A stretch of DNA of 16,685 bases from JAZGDL01 sp036477795 (GTDB lineage: Bacteria > Planctomycetota > Phycisphaerae > UBA1845). The notes beneath the pieces are model-generated. The model was not told the origin of the DNA and did not search any database. It was given only the letters and a program-made list of their open reading frames with translations. Below are positions 6,116 through 13,971 of the stretch, piece by piece. Both the position numbers and the translations under genes were made by a program. The stretch covers positions 1 through 16,685 of the forward strand of contig JAZGDL010000488.1 of the NCBI GenBank assembly GCA_036477795.1. The letters run 5' to 3'. The stretch's first letter is position 1; every line of letters begins with the position of its first letter.

Positions 6116-9100
6116 ATGACGCTTGACCGAATCCGGTTGGTCTACGGCTACTTGGCAATCGTTCTTGTCAGCGCGCTCGCCCAAGCTCAACCCCGGATGT
6201 TCATAGTGCCCCAAGGCGACGACCCCGCAAACTACCCCTCCGGCTCAACGGAAATCGACGTCGATGAGGCCGACGTCCAGGCCGGCGGGTTTGCGTTGAC
6301 TTTGGAGGCCTATCTGGAAAACACGGCGCCCACCCGCGTACGCGGCTACCAAATCGCGCTGGACGACGCCATCGGCGGTAGCGGCGGGACGCCGCACGCG
6401 GTGGCGTGCGAAACTGCGGCCGACTGCGATGACTCGGTGATTTGTACCGACGACAACTGCATAGATCACGCTTGCATCAATACCCCCAACGATGCCCTGT
6501 GCGACGACGGGCTTTTCTGTGACGGGCGCGAGACCTGCGACGCGGTGCTCGATTGCCAACTGGGAACGCCTCCCAACTGCGACGACGGCAACCCCTGCAC
6601 CGTCGACTCCTGCGACGAGGTGGGCGATATCTGTATTAACACCGAGAGCCCCGACGGAATGCCGTGCGACGACGGGCAGTTCTGCACGGTTGAAGACACT
6701 TGTCAGGCTGGCGTCTGCATCGGCTCGGGCGGCCCCTGCTTACCGGAGGAAACATGCGACGAGGACGGCGACCAGTGCGTACCCGGGCCGGCCGCAGCGT
6801 GTCTGCCGCCGACGGTCACCGGTGGTATTGCCTCGCGCTATGTCCAGATCGAGCCGGATCCGGGCAATACAGATGCGGTGGCGTTTCGCATTGAGTGCGG
6901 GGCCGTGACCGAATGGGTGCAGTTGGTCCAAACCAACTACAGTGAAGGCGGCGGTGTCTTCGTCAATATCGGCAGGGGTGTGGCTGACTGTGCCAGTGCC
7001 GACTTCCTGACACCGGATCAGTGGACCAGTAGCGGGGCTAACGCCCTGTATGTGACCGGTCTGGCAGTGGCCCCCGACTCGACACCGACGGTGACGGCGG
7101 TGTGCGTCGACTGCGCCGGGGCGGAGGCTGGCCCGGTGACCCCGGCTGCTCCAATCTGGGTATTCTGCGACTCCAGCAACGACGGGCAGGTGACCTTCTT
7201 CGCCGACCTGTTCAAGCAGTTTAGCAACACCGCTGCCGCGGGATTCCCTAATTTTACGGGGCCGGATCCGGGCATCGAAGTTGACACGCAGGGTGATTCG
7301 CCCGCCGTGCCGGACCAGCAGGTCACCTTCTTCGCCGACCTCTTCGCCTGTTTCGGTGCCACCGCCGCGGGCGGGGGTGACGTATGGACGGGTGAGGACT
7401 GTCCCGCCGGTCCGCAGCAACTCTACGAACCGGGCACCTGGGAGCCGCCGCCGGCCTCTCCATGCTCCTGCGAGGGAGGATGCGGCGTCGACCAGGGACC
7501 GATGCGAAACGTTTATCTGTTCTCGGGAGAGGTCTACGAGGAGGTCGAAGATCTCAGAATCAAGGGCCGGGGGTTCGACTTCGTCTGGGCCCGCAAGTAC
7601 CGCTCGCGCGTCGGACCGGACACGGCCATGGGCTACAGCTGGGATTTCTCATACAACATCCGCGTCGTCGCAGAACAGGCCGATGACGACATCATCCTGC
7701 ACGACGGCAACAGCCGCCGAGACAGGTACGAACTCCAACCCGACGGGACTTGGACACGCCGCGAGTTCTTCCGCGTGCTGGGGCAATACCCGGATCAGAG
7801 CTACACGTTAACGTTCAGCGACACCGGGAAGTGGCATTTCAACCCACTGGATGGGAGCCCCGCAGAAGGCAAGATATCCACCAGCGTCGACCGCAACGGC
7901 AACACCCAAAGTTTCGCCTACGATGGGGTCGGTCGCCTGATCACGGTAACCGATACGCTCGATCGGAACGTCACGATTGCCTACAACGCGGACGGGTTCA
8001 TCGAGTCAGTGACCGACTTCGCCGGGCGCTCGTGCACCTATATCTATTACGACGGCGTCAAACCCGGCGGCAACCTCGGCGACCTGAAATCGGGCACCAC
8101 GCCCCCGGTCCTCAACACGCCAGACTTCCCCATCCCGCCCGGGCACGAGTACCCCAACGGCAAAACCACCGTTTACACTTATTCCACGGGGTTCGTGGAT
8201 GAGCGGCTTAACCACAACCTGCTGACCATCACCGATCCCAAGGGTCAGACGTTTCTGGTCAACCAGTACGGCGAGGATCCCTACGCTCCCGGCTTCGACC
8301 GCGTCCTTCGCCAGATCTGGGGCGACCCCGGGGATATCCTGGACGTCGCGTATGTGCCCTTTCCCGCGGAGCAGGACGCGGTCATGAAGACCATCGTCAA
8401 CGATCGTGTCGGCAACGTGTCCGAATACTTGTACGACGCCGGTAATCGCCGTGTCGTCCAGCGCGACTACACCGGGCGGGCGGATCCCGACCAGTTCACA
8501 ACGGAGACGCAAAACCGCCCCACGGGCAAGCTTCGTCCCGACGATCCGGACGTGTTCGTGACCCGTTATGAATGGAACGAGCACTCGAAGCTTACGCGCC
8601 TGGATTTCCCCAAGGGCAACAGCAGGATTAGTGTCTACGAATCGGAGCTGAACCCGGCGGCGCCGCAGCGTTCGCTGGGCAATCTGCGAGAGGTGCACCA
8701 CCTGCCGGGGCCGCTCGGCGGCGATCAGATGGAGATCATTGAATTCTTTGAATATCAGGCCGGCTTCGGCGGATGTTGTGACAGCAACTTTGTGACCCGT
8801 CGGGTCGACGGCCGAGGCAACGCAACGCTGCACACGTACGACGCCAACGGCAATCGCCTCCACACCACACACCGCATCCCCTCGATCGCGGAGGATTGGG
8901 AGTGGAACGAGTTCGGCCAGATGACCGCCCACACACTACCCGACAACGGCGCTCCCGGCGGCCACCGCCGGCGCGATGAGTACACTTACTACGACAGCGG
9001 GCCGCAGCGAGGGTATCGGCACCAGGAAATCATCGGTGTCCCGGAGTGTGCGTTGACGACAACGTACCAATACGATCTGGTGGGGAACATCACCCGGGAG

Positions 9101-12100
9101 ACCGATCCGCGGGGCCACGATACGCAGTCGGTGTACAACCAGTTGGACCAGACGGTGCGCGAAATCTCACGCGAGGTGGTTTCGGGCGGCGGTGTGCGCT
9201 ACCAACGCGACCTCCACTACGACCCCAACGACAACGCTGTCCGGGAAGACGTGCAGAACATCAACGACGCCGGCGCGGGGCAGGAAAACACTCATTTTAC
9301 GACGGTCTATGAATACGACATCCTCAACTATATCACGCGCAGGTGCGCCGAAGCCGGTGACTACACCGGGCAGATCCCGGGGACGCAGCAGGTACCGCTA
9401 TGCACGCCCCTGCCGGAAAGTGAGTTCATCACCACCGAGTATGAATACGACGCCAACCGCAACCGGGCGCTGATACGCTACGGCGAGGCCACCAACGGCA
9501 ATCAGCCGACCAACATTCTGCGCTACCTCTACGACGAGCGTGATCTGGCGTTCCGGCAAACCTTAGCCGACGCCGACCCCGATCAGTCCACCACCCAGTA
9601 CGACTACGACGAGAATCGAAACCTCACGAGGACCAGGGAGGGTGTCGAGGACCTCGTTGATGGCCCGCACATCACCGTGGACGTCTACGACGGTTACGAC
9701 CGCCGGACGACCCGGACGGACGCGATGGGCAACGTGACCACCTATCAGTATGACCCCAATGACAATGTTGTGCACGAGCGAAAGGATGGCGAGCTCATCG
9801 ACCTTGAGGGCGGTGTGGGCAACGTCCGCTTGTTCGAAATCGACATCGTTTACGACGACATGGATCGTAAGATTCGCACGGAAGTCGCGTTCTTCAATAC
9901 CGAGACGCAGGCCCCCCTCCCCGGTGCACAACAGATAGGCAAAGCAATCACCACGACCCAATACAACGACAACTCTCAGGTCACAAGGGTCATCGACGAC
10001 CACGGCCACGAGTACGTGACCATCTATGACACGTGCAATCGGCGAAGCAGCGTGACCGATGCCAAGGGCAACACGGTGAGCAACGCCTACGACGACAACT
10101 CCAACGTCACCAGCAAGACCGAAGTGGAGAAGTCTGATCTCCTCAACCCCGATGAGGTGTTCGTCACCACCTACGCCTACGACAATCTGGACCGCCGTAC
10201 ACTTGTGATCGACAACGTGCAGAATACCACCGTGTACGGATACGACTCACGCGACAATCGGACCGTGGTGACCGATGCGCTCAACCACGAGACGCGTTAC
10301 GAATATGACGGGATCGACCGGCTGACCAGAACGATACGCGACCTCGACGATGACGGGGCTGACGGCGACGGGCCCGACATCACCACCACCCAGGCCTGGG
10401 ACGACACCTCCCGCCGAACCGGTCGAACCGACGACAACCCCAACACCACCACCTACCAGTACGACGCGCTGAATCGCCTGACGAGCATGACATATGCAGA
10501 CGGCACGAGCCATATAGATACGTACGACGTACACGACAACAAACTCACGACGACCGACGCCAACGGGACCCTCGTAATCAATGCGTACGATCTGCTGGAC
10601 CGCCTCAGCCAAAGGGACATCCTGCCGGCCCCTGGGGTCTTCGACGACACGACGATGGAGACCTACGGTTATGACGGGCTCTCGCGCCTGGTAGCTGTAA
10701 TGGACAACGACTCGCGCGTGCAGCGCAGCTACGACTCGCTAAGCCGCATGACCTCCGAGACGCTGACCATCGAGCGAACACAACCGGACGAGACCGTCGG
10801 GACGATCATCGCGGAGTACGACGCCGTCGGCAACCTGACAATGTGCACCTATCCCGGCGGAAGATCCATCACGCGCACCTACGACGAGATCGAGCGCCTC
10901 AAGATGATCACGGATACGACCGGCCCGCCCGCTACCATCGCCCAGTACAACTACATCGGTCCCGGCCGCGTCGAGCGGCGCGAGTACGGCAACGGCACCC
11001 GGACCGATTACACCTACGACGGCATCACGGGAATTCCCAATCCGGCCGGCGACTTCGGCGTCAAGAAGATCATCCGCACAACCCACACGGCGCCCGGCGC
11101 AGGCTGCACGACGGATGGCGATTGCCCCAGCGGGCAGTCCTGCGTCGCGGGGGTATGTACCTCCAGCAGTTTGGCCTACACCTGGGACCAGATGTACAAC
11201 AAGACCCGGCGCGCCGACGTCCGCGCCGGCGGGCCGGAGCTCACCCACGACTATGCGTACGACGACATCTACCGGCTCATACGTACGATCGTCACCGACG
11301 CAGGGCAGGTGCCCATTCGGGACACCGCCTATGATCTGGACGGTGTCGGCAACCGAACCGTGGTCACCGGCGACCCCGATCCCGGCCCCTACTTCATGAA
11401 CCCGACACTCCCCGAGCCGGCCGACTTGCAGATGAATCAATACACCGCCACGTCGTTTGACGGACGTGGGTACGACCGCAACGGCAACTTGAGATTCCTG
11501 GAGGATAAACCTGGATTGCAGAAGCAGGTCACCTACGACTACCGCAACCAGATGGTTCAGTACTTCGATACGGTAACGGGCCAGCGGCACACCTACGCCT
11601 ACGACGCCCTCGGGCGCCGCATCGCCAGGGTCGTCGACGCTGGCGGCGTAGCCGGCGGGCCCACGGAAACGCGCTACTTCTACAATGGCTGGCAGGTTGT
11701 CGAAGAGCAGGACGAGCTCGGTGCCACGCGGGCTACCTACGTGTACGGGCTCTACATTGACGAGGTCCTGCAGATGCAGCGCGGCGAGATGGACTACTAT
11801 TACCACACCGACGACCTCTACAACGTGATGGCCGTTACCGACGGCGCCGGGAACGTCGCCGAGCGCTACGAATACCAGGACTACGGGCAACCCGCCGATC
11901 CAACCACCGATGCCCCAATCGCCAATCCGCAATCGGCAATCGGCAATCCCTACCGGTTCACCGGGAGGAGATTTGACCCCGAGATCGGCTGGCACTACTA
12001 CCGCACGCGCTACCTCGATTCGCGCGCCGGGCGCTTCACCACCCGCGACACGATCGGCATCTGGGAAGACCGGCGCAACCTTGGCAACGGGTACACCTAT

Positions 12101-12724
12101 GTTGCATCAAATCCCTGGACGTATGCCGACCCGTCGGGCCGGAAGAATATCCACAAGGAAGCGAAGACCTGCAACTCGGGTCGGAAGCTCTATTTCAAAC
12201 TCGTCAAGTGCAGCAGCGGGCGCCGGAAGAACCTGAAGAAACGCGCGTGCGACGCGTACGACGCGAATAGAAGTGCCCGGAGCGCGATTCACGGGGGTTC
12301 GGCAACCACTCTGAGTCGGATGGTCACCTGGTTCAGCACCGGATCAAGTCTGTCGTCAAATAACCAGGACAAAATCCACAAGGTTGTGGATGAAGTGTAC
12401 TGGGGGCTTCGAGATTCGCCCAGCCCGCGCATTCATATCGAATGCGAAAAACAGAGCCCTTTAGGTTGTACAAAGACGACCAATGCGTTCGTCCCCTGGG
12501 CTACCAACAACGTACACGTCTGCCCCAACTTCTTTACAACGGGCGGCAAGAGCCGGGGCGGGATTCTCTACCACGAATTCACCCACGGTGAAGCCGGAAC
12601 GAAGGATAAGGCCTACGTGTGGGAGGCCAAGTACTCGAGTCTCAGTACGTCCGACCTCATCAAGAACGCCGATACGTACGAAGAGTGGGCCAAAGCGTAC
12701 TACTGGCCGTCGCCTCTGAACTAG
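6116..12724 (+). CDS. Giant secreted RHS/YD-repeat protein with C-terminal M35-like metalloprotease domain
   Basis: The 2,202-residue protein begins with a signal peptide (cleavage expected near Ala-Gln-Ala-Gln, about residue 25). A Cys-rich region follows (about 98-225, motifs such as CDDGNPCTVDSC), then two dockerin-like QVTFFADLF segments (about 356-366 and 400-410). A DUF6531-type RHS start is near 460 (GPMRNVYLFSGEV). A long array of YD repeats forms the expected RHS shell. The conserved RHS core closes with YRFTGRRFDPEIGWHYYRTR and DSRAGRFTTRDTIG, ending near residue 2010. The last 190 residues are unrelated to the shell and hold HEFTH (2153-2157) followed by GTKDKAY (2161-2167). HExxH plus GTxDxxY is the zinc site of aspzincin/deuterolysin (M35) endopeptidases, with the Asp as third ligand. 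By analogy with polymorphic toxins, the shell would carry and release a protease effector. The target and trigger are unknown. Confidence 0.93.
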   Translation: MTLDRIRLVYGYLAIVLVSALAQAQPRMFIVPQGDDPANYPSGSTEIDVDEADVQAGGFALTLEAYLENTAPTRVRGYQIALDDAIGGSGGTPHAVACETAADCDDSVICTDDNCIDHACINTPNDALCDDGLFCDGRETCDAVLDCQLGTPPNCDDGNPCTVDSCDEVGDICINTESPDGMPCDDGQFCTVEDTCQAGVCIGSGGPCLPEETCDEDGDQCVPGPAAACLPPTVTGGIASRYVQIEPDPGNTDAVAFRIECGAVTEWVQLVQTNYSEGGGVFVNIGRGVADCASADFLTPDQWTSSGANALYVTGLAVAPDSTPTVTAVCVDCAGAEAGPVTPAAPIWVFCDSSNDGQVTFFADLFKQFSNTAAAGFPNFTGPDPGIEVDTQGDSPAVPDQQVTFFADLFACFGATAAGGGDVWTGEDCPAGPQQLYEPGTWEPPPASPCSCEGGCGVDQGPMRNVYLFSGEVYEEVEDLRIKGRGFDFVWARKYRSRVGPDTAMGYSWDFSYNIRVVAEQADDDIILHDGNSRRDRYELQPDGTWTRREFFRVLGQYPDQSYTLTFSDTGKWHFNPLDGSPAEGKISTSVDRNGNTQSFAYDGVGRLITVTDTLDRNVTIAYNADGFIESVTDFAGRSCTYIYYDGVKPGGNLGDLKSGTTPPVLNTPDFPIPPGHEYPNGKTTVYTYSTGFVDERLNHNLLTITDPKGQTFLVNQYGEDPYAPGFDRVLRQIWGDPGDILDVAYVPFPAEQDAVMKTIVNDRVGNVSEYLYDAGNRRVVQRDYTGRADPDQFTTETQNRPTGKLRPDDPDVFVTRYEWNEHSKLTRLDFPKGNSRISVYESELNPAAPQRSLGNLREVHHLPGPLGGDQMEIIEFFEYQAGFGGCCDSNFVTRRVDGRGNATLHTYDANGNRLHTTHRIPSIAEDWEWNEFGQMTAHTLPDNGAPGGHRRRDEYTYYDSGPQRGYRHQEIIGVPECALTTTYQYDLVGNITRETDPRGHDTQSVYNQLDQTVREISREVVSGGGVRYQRDLHYDPNDNAVREDVQNINDAGAGQENTHFTTVYEYDILNYITRRCAEAGDYTGQIPGTQQVPLCTPLPESEFITTEYEYDANRNRALIRYGEATNGNQPTNILRYLYDERDLAFRQTLADADPDQSTTQYDYDENRNLTRTREGVEDLVDGPHITVDVYDGYDRRTTRTDAMGNVTTYQYDPNDNVVHERKDGELIDLEGGVGNVRLFEIDIVYDDMDRKIRTEVAFFNTETQAPLPGAQQIGKAITTTQYNDNSQVTRVIDDHGHEYVTIYDTCNRRSSVTDAKGNTVSNAYDDNSNVTSKTEVEKSDLLNPDEVFVTTYAYDNLDRRTLVIDNVQNTTVYGYDSRDNRTVVTDALNHETRYEYDGIDRLTRTIRDLDDDGADGDGPDITTTQAWDDTSRRTGRTDDNPNTTTYQYDALNRLTSMTYADGTSHIDTYDVHDNKLTTTDANGTLVINAYDLLDRLSQRDILPAPGVFDDTTMETYGYDGLSRLVAVMDNDSRVQRSYDSLSRMTSETLTIERTQPDETVGTIIAEYDAVGNLTMCTYPGGRSITRTYDEIERLKMITDTTGPPATIAQYNYIGPGRVERREYGNGTRTDYTYDGITGIPNPAGDFGVKKIIRTTHTAPGAGCTTDGDCPSGQSCVAGVCTSSSLAYTWDQMYNKTRRADVRAGGPELTHDYAYDDIYRLIRTIVTDAGQVPIRDTAYDLDGVGNRTVVTGDPDPGPYFMNPTLPEPADLQMNQYTATSFDGRGYDRNGNLRFLEDKPGLQKQVTYDYRNQMVQYFDTVTGQRHTYAYDALGRRIARVVDAGGVAGGPTETRYFYNGWQVVEEQDELGATRATYVYGLYIDEVLQMQRGEMDYYYHTDDLYNVMAVTDGAGNVAERYEYQDYGQPADPTTDAPIANPQSAIGNPYRFTGRRFDPEIGWHYYRTRYLDSRAGRFTTRDTIGIWEDRRNLGNGYTYVASNPWTYADPSGRKNIHKEAKTCNSGRKLYFKLVKCSSGRRKNLKKRACDAYDANRSARSAIHGGSATTLSRMVTWFSTGSSLSSNNQDKIHKVVDEVYWGLRDSPSPRIHIECEKQSPLGCTKTTNAFVPWATNNVHVCPNFFTTGGKSRGGILYHEFTHGEAGTKDKAYVWEAKYSSLSTSDLIKNADTYEEWAKAYYWPSPLN
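7181..7345 (+). repeat. Duplicated dockerin-like coding segment in the RHS gene
   Basis: The DNA at 7181-7213 and 7313-7345 is a near-identical direct repeat encoding Gly/Gln-Gln-Val-Thr-Phe-Phe-Ala-Asp-Leu-Phe. Each copy follows a short Asp-rich stretch (DSSNDG in the first). The spacing and Asp-Gly pattern recall the paired calcium-binding half-modules of dockerins, with the acidic positions weaker in the second copy. A role in anchoring or calcium binding is inference. Confidence 0.55.
11917..11948 (+). repeat. Tandem heptamer repeat inside the RHS core
   Basis: About four and a half copies of a 7-base unit close to AATCGGC run head to tail (the first two copies with single changes). They encode Ile-Ala-Asn-Pro-Gln-Ser-Ala-Ile-Gly-Asn-Pro between the variable Asp/Thr linker and the conserved YRFTGRRF motif. 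The frame is preserved. A non-triplet repeat unit makes this a plausible slippage site able to shift the reading frame of the toxin domain. Confidence 0.75.
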
Positions 12725-12753
12725 TCATCGGGGCGGGTGGCCGGGACAACCTT

Positions 12754-12830
12754 GGGTGGCATGGGCAAGCGCAGCTTGCCCGTGTCTTCTCCCTGGAACG
12801 CACCGGCAAACGAGTTTGCCCATGCCACCC
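12754..12830. repeat. REPIN-like palindromic element
   Basis: A 15-bp perfect terminal inverted repeat (GGGTGGCATGGGCAA at 12754-12768 and its complement at 12816-12830) encloses two smaller hairpins. The first is GGGCAAGC-GCA-GCTTGCCC at 12763-12781; the second is GGCAAAC-GA-GTTTGCC at 12805-12820. Two inverted REP units, each with its own hairpin, is the layout of a REPIN. It sits 30 bases after the RHS stop and may also act as a bidirectional transcript end. A 29-base segment overlapping its left arm recurs at 13407-13435. Confidence 0.7.
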
Positions 12831-12870
12831 GGCGGTACGGGGCCGGGTGGGGTATCGACGTGTATGATGG

Positions 12871-12899
12871 TTTCCAGGCTCTGATTCCAACGGGATAAT
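12871..12899 (+). promoter_or_regulatory. Candidate sigma70-type promoter for the beta-helix gene
   Basis: TTTCCA and GATAAT are separated by exactly 17 bases, matching the -35/-10 consensus at 4 and 5 of 6 positions. The start would fall near 12906, giving a leader of about 45 bases that contains the GGAGG ribosome site (12940-12944) before ATG 12951. Prediction by eye only. Confidence 0.4.
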
Positions 12900-12950
12900 A
12901 CGAGGCGTCGTGTGTTGGCCGCCACACGATCGTCGAAACGGAGGAATTCC

Positions 12951-13526
12951 ATGTCTTCACGTCGTGCACTGGCAATGGCTGTTGCGATTACGAGTAGCTT
13001 GATCATCTGCAGCGATGCTGCCAGAGCGGGAACGTTTGTTTACGTAGATGCAAATGCCGGAGGCGCCGGAGATGGAACGAGCTGGTGCGATGCGTATGCC
13101 ACGCTGGACGCGGCGCTGGGTGCGATCGCATTGGGAACGATCCGCGTGGCCGACGGCACCTACACGCCCGATCCAACCGGCCTGGCTGATCCGCGCGATG
13201 CAACCTTCGCATTGATCAGCGGCGTCACCATCGAAGGGGGATACCCCGGTTGCGGTGCGGTCGACCCGGATCAACGCGACATCGACGCCCATCCAACCAT
13301 CCTTACGGGTGATAGCAACGGTGACGACGATTCGGGGGGTGACAACAGTGAAAACTGTTACCACGTTGTCACGGCCGGCGGCGTCGACGAGACTGCCGTT
13401 CTCGACGGGTGGCTGGGACAACCTTGGGTGGCATGTACCTGCTCGCTCTTCACATCGGCTGGTCGAACGCTCGGAAGGCATGGGCATTCCCCATGCATGA
13501 CCACCGAGGTCGGATCGTCGGTATAA
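12951..13526 (+). pseudogene. Secreted right-handed beta-helix protein, truncated and fused out of frame
   Basis: ATG 12951 has GGAGG six bases upstream and begins a signal peptide (MSSRRALAMAVAITSSLIIC, cleavage near Ala-Arg-Ala-Gly). The mature part has the N-terminal pattern of pectate-lyase-like/polymorphic outer membrane proteins: FVYVDANAGGAGDGTSWCDA, ATLDAALGAI, VADGTYTPDP, ISGVTIEGGYPGCG, ILTGDSNGDD and CYHVVTAGGVDETAVLDG. At about 13406, where the family continues with Phe-Thr-Ile and many helix rungs, the sequence runs into a REP-like repeat (13407-13435). It then runs out of frame through the TOPRIM gene to a stop at 13526. Only about 152 residues are native; full proteins of this type are several hundred. 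It is probably a non-functional fragment, although its promoter and ribosome site look intact. Confidence 0.8.
13407..13435 (+). repeat. Partial copy of the REP-like repeat at a gene junction
   Basis: These 29 bases match 12735-12763 at 28 positions (one C/T change) and include the arm GGGTGGCATG. The rest of the palindrome is missing: after GGCATG the sequence becomes the TOPRIM gene. The copy lies exactly at the join between the beta-helix fragment and the primase fragment, so it probably marks the recombination or insertion point. Confidence 0.75.
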
Positions 13527-13969
13527 GCCTGCGAGCTCGGGACGGTCGCAAGTGGGCGATCAAGGGGAGCACAATGGGGCTCTTTGTCCCGTTTGACGTT
13601 GTCACAGATGAGCATCTCATCATTTGTGAAGGTGCGACCGACACCGCTGCGGTCTATGAGCTTGGCTGCCACGTCATTGGGCGACCGGGCTGCAACCAGG
13701 CCAGGCAACTCGCGGTCAGATTCGTGAAGCGCCACCGTTGCAAGACCGTTGTTGTTGTTGCCGACCGCGACCCTCCTGGGTTGGCCGGTGCGAAGCGACT
13801 CGCCAAGGCGCTCGCATTGCATTGCGCCGACGTGCGTATCGTCGCACCGCCCAAGGGTGTCAAGGACGTGCGTGAGTGGGTTCAGCGGGGTCTTACTACA
13901 GCAAAGCTCCGCTCCGCTATCAGGTCGGCCAAACCGGTCATAATCACTGTGTCTTGCCAAGGAAAATGA
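13433..13969 (+). pseudogene. TOPRIM-domain primase fragment (mobile-element DnaG-like)
   Basis: The native-looking sequence starts near IGWSNARKAWAFPMHDHRGR, a conserved block just before the TOPRIM domain in phage and plasmid primases. GSTMGLFVPFD, the TOPRIM glutamate motif (LIICEGATDTAAVYELG) and the acidic motif VVVVADRDPPGLAGA follow, and it closes with PPKGVKDVREWVQRGLT. The N-terminal zinc-binding and catalytic-core parts are missing. The first possible codons (GTG 13409 to ATG 13433) are encoded by a REP-like repeat, so the ORF is 5'-truncated, leaving about 178 residues. Its TGA overlaps the ATG at 13966 as ATGA, so it was coupled to the DUF3987 gene. Together they form the replication pair of planctomycete integrative elements or phages. 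Confidence 0.8.
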
Positions 13970-13971
13970 AC

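Noticed and set aside
10739..11995. Long minus-strand open frame of 418 codons
   Set aside because: It lies wholly antisense to the RHS gene, whose YD repeats and core are unmistakable; its Val/Gly-rich composition is that of a shadow frame. The same holds for 8006-8932 and other antisense frames here.
13478..13496. Palindrome GCATGGG-CATTC-CCCATGC as a further REP copy
   Set aside because: It encodes the conserved Ala-Trp-Ala-Phe-Pro-Met motif of the primase in frame, so the symmetry is likely chance.
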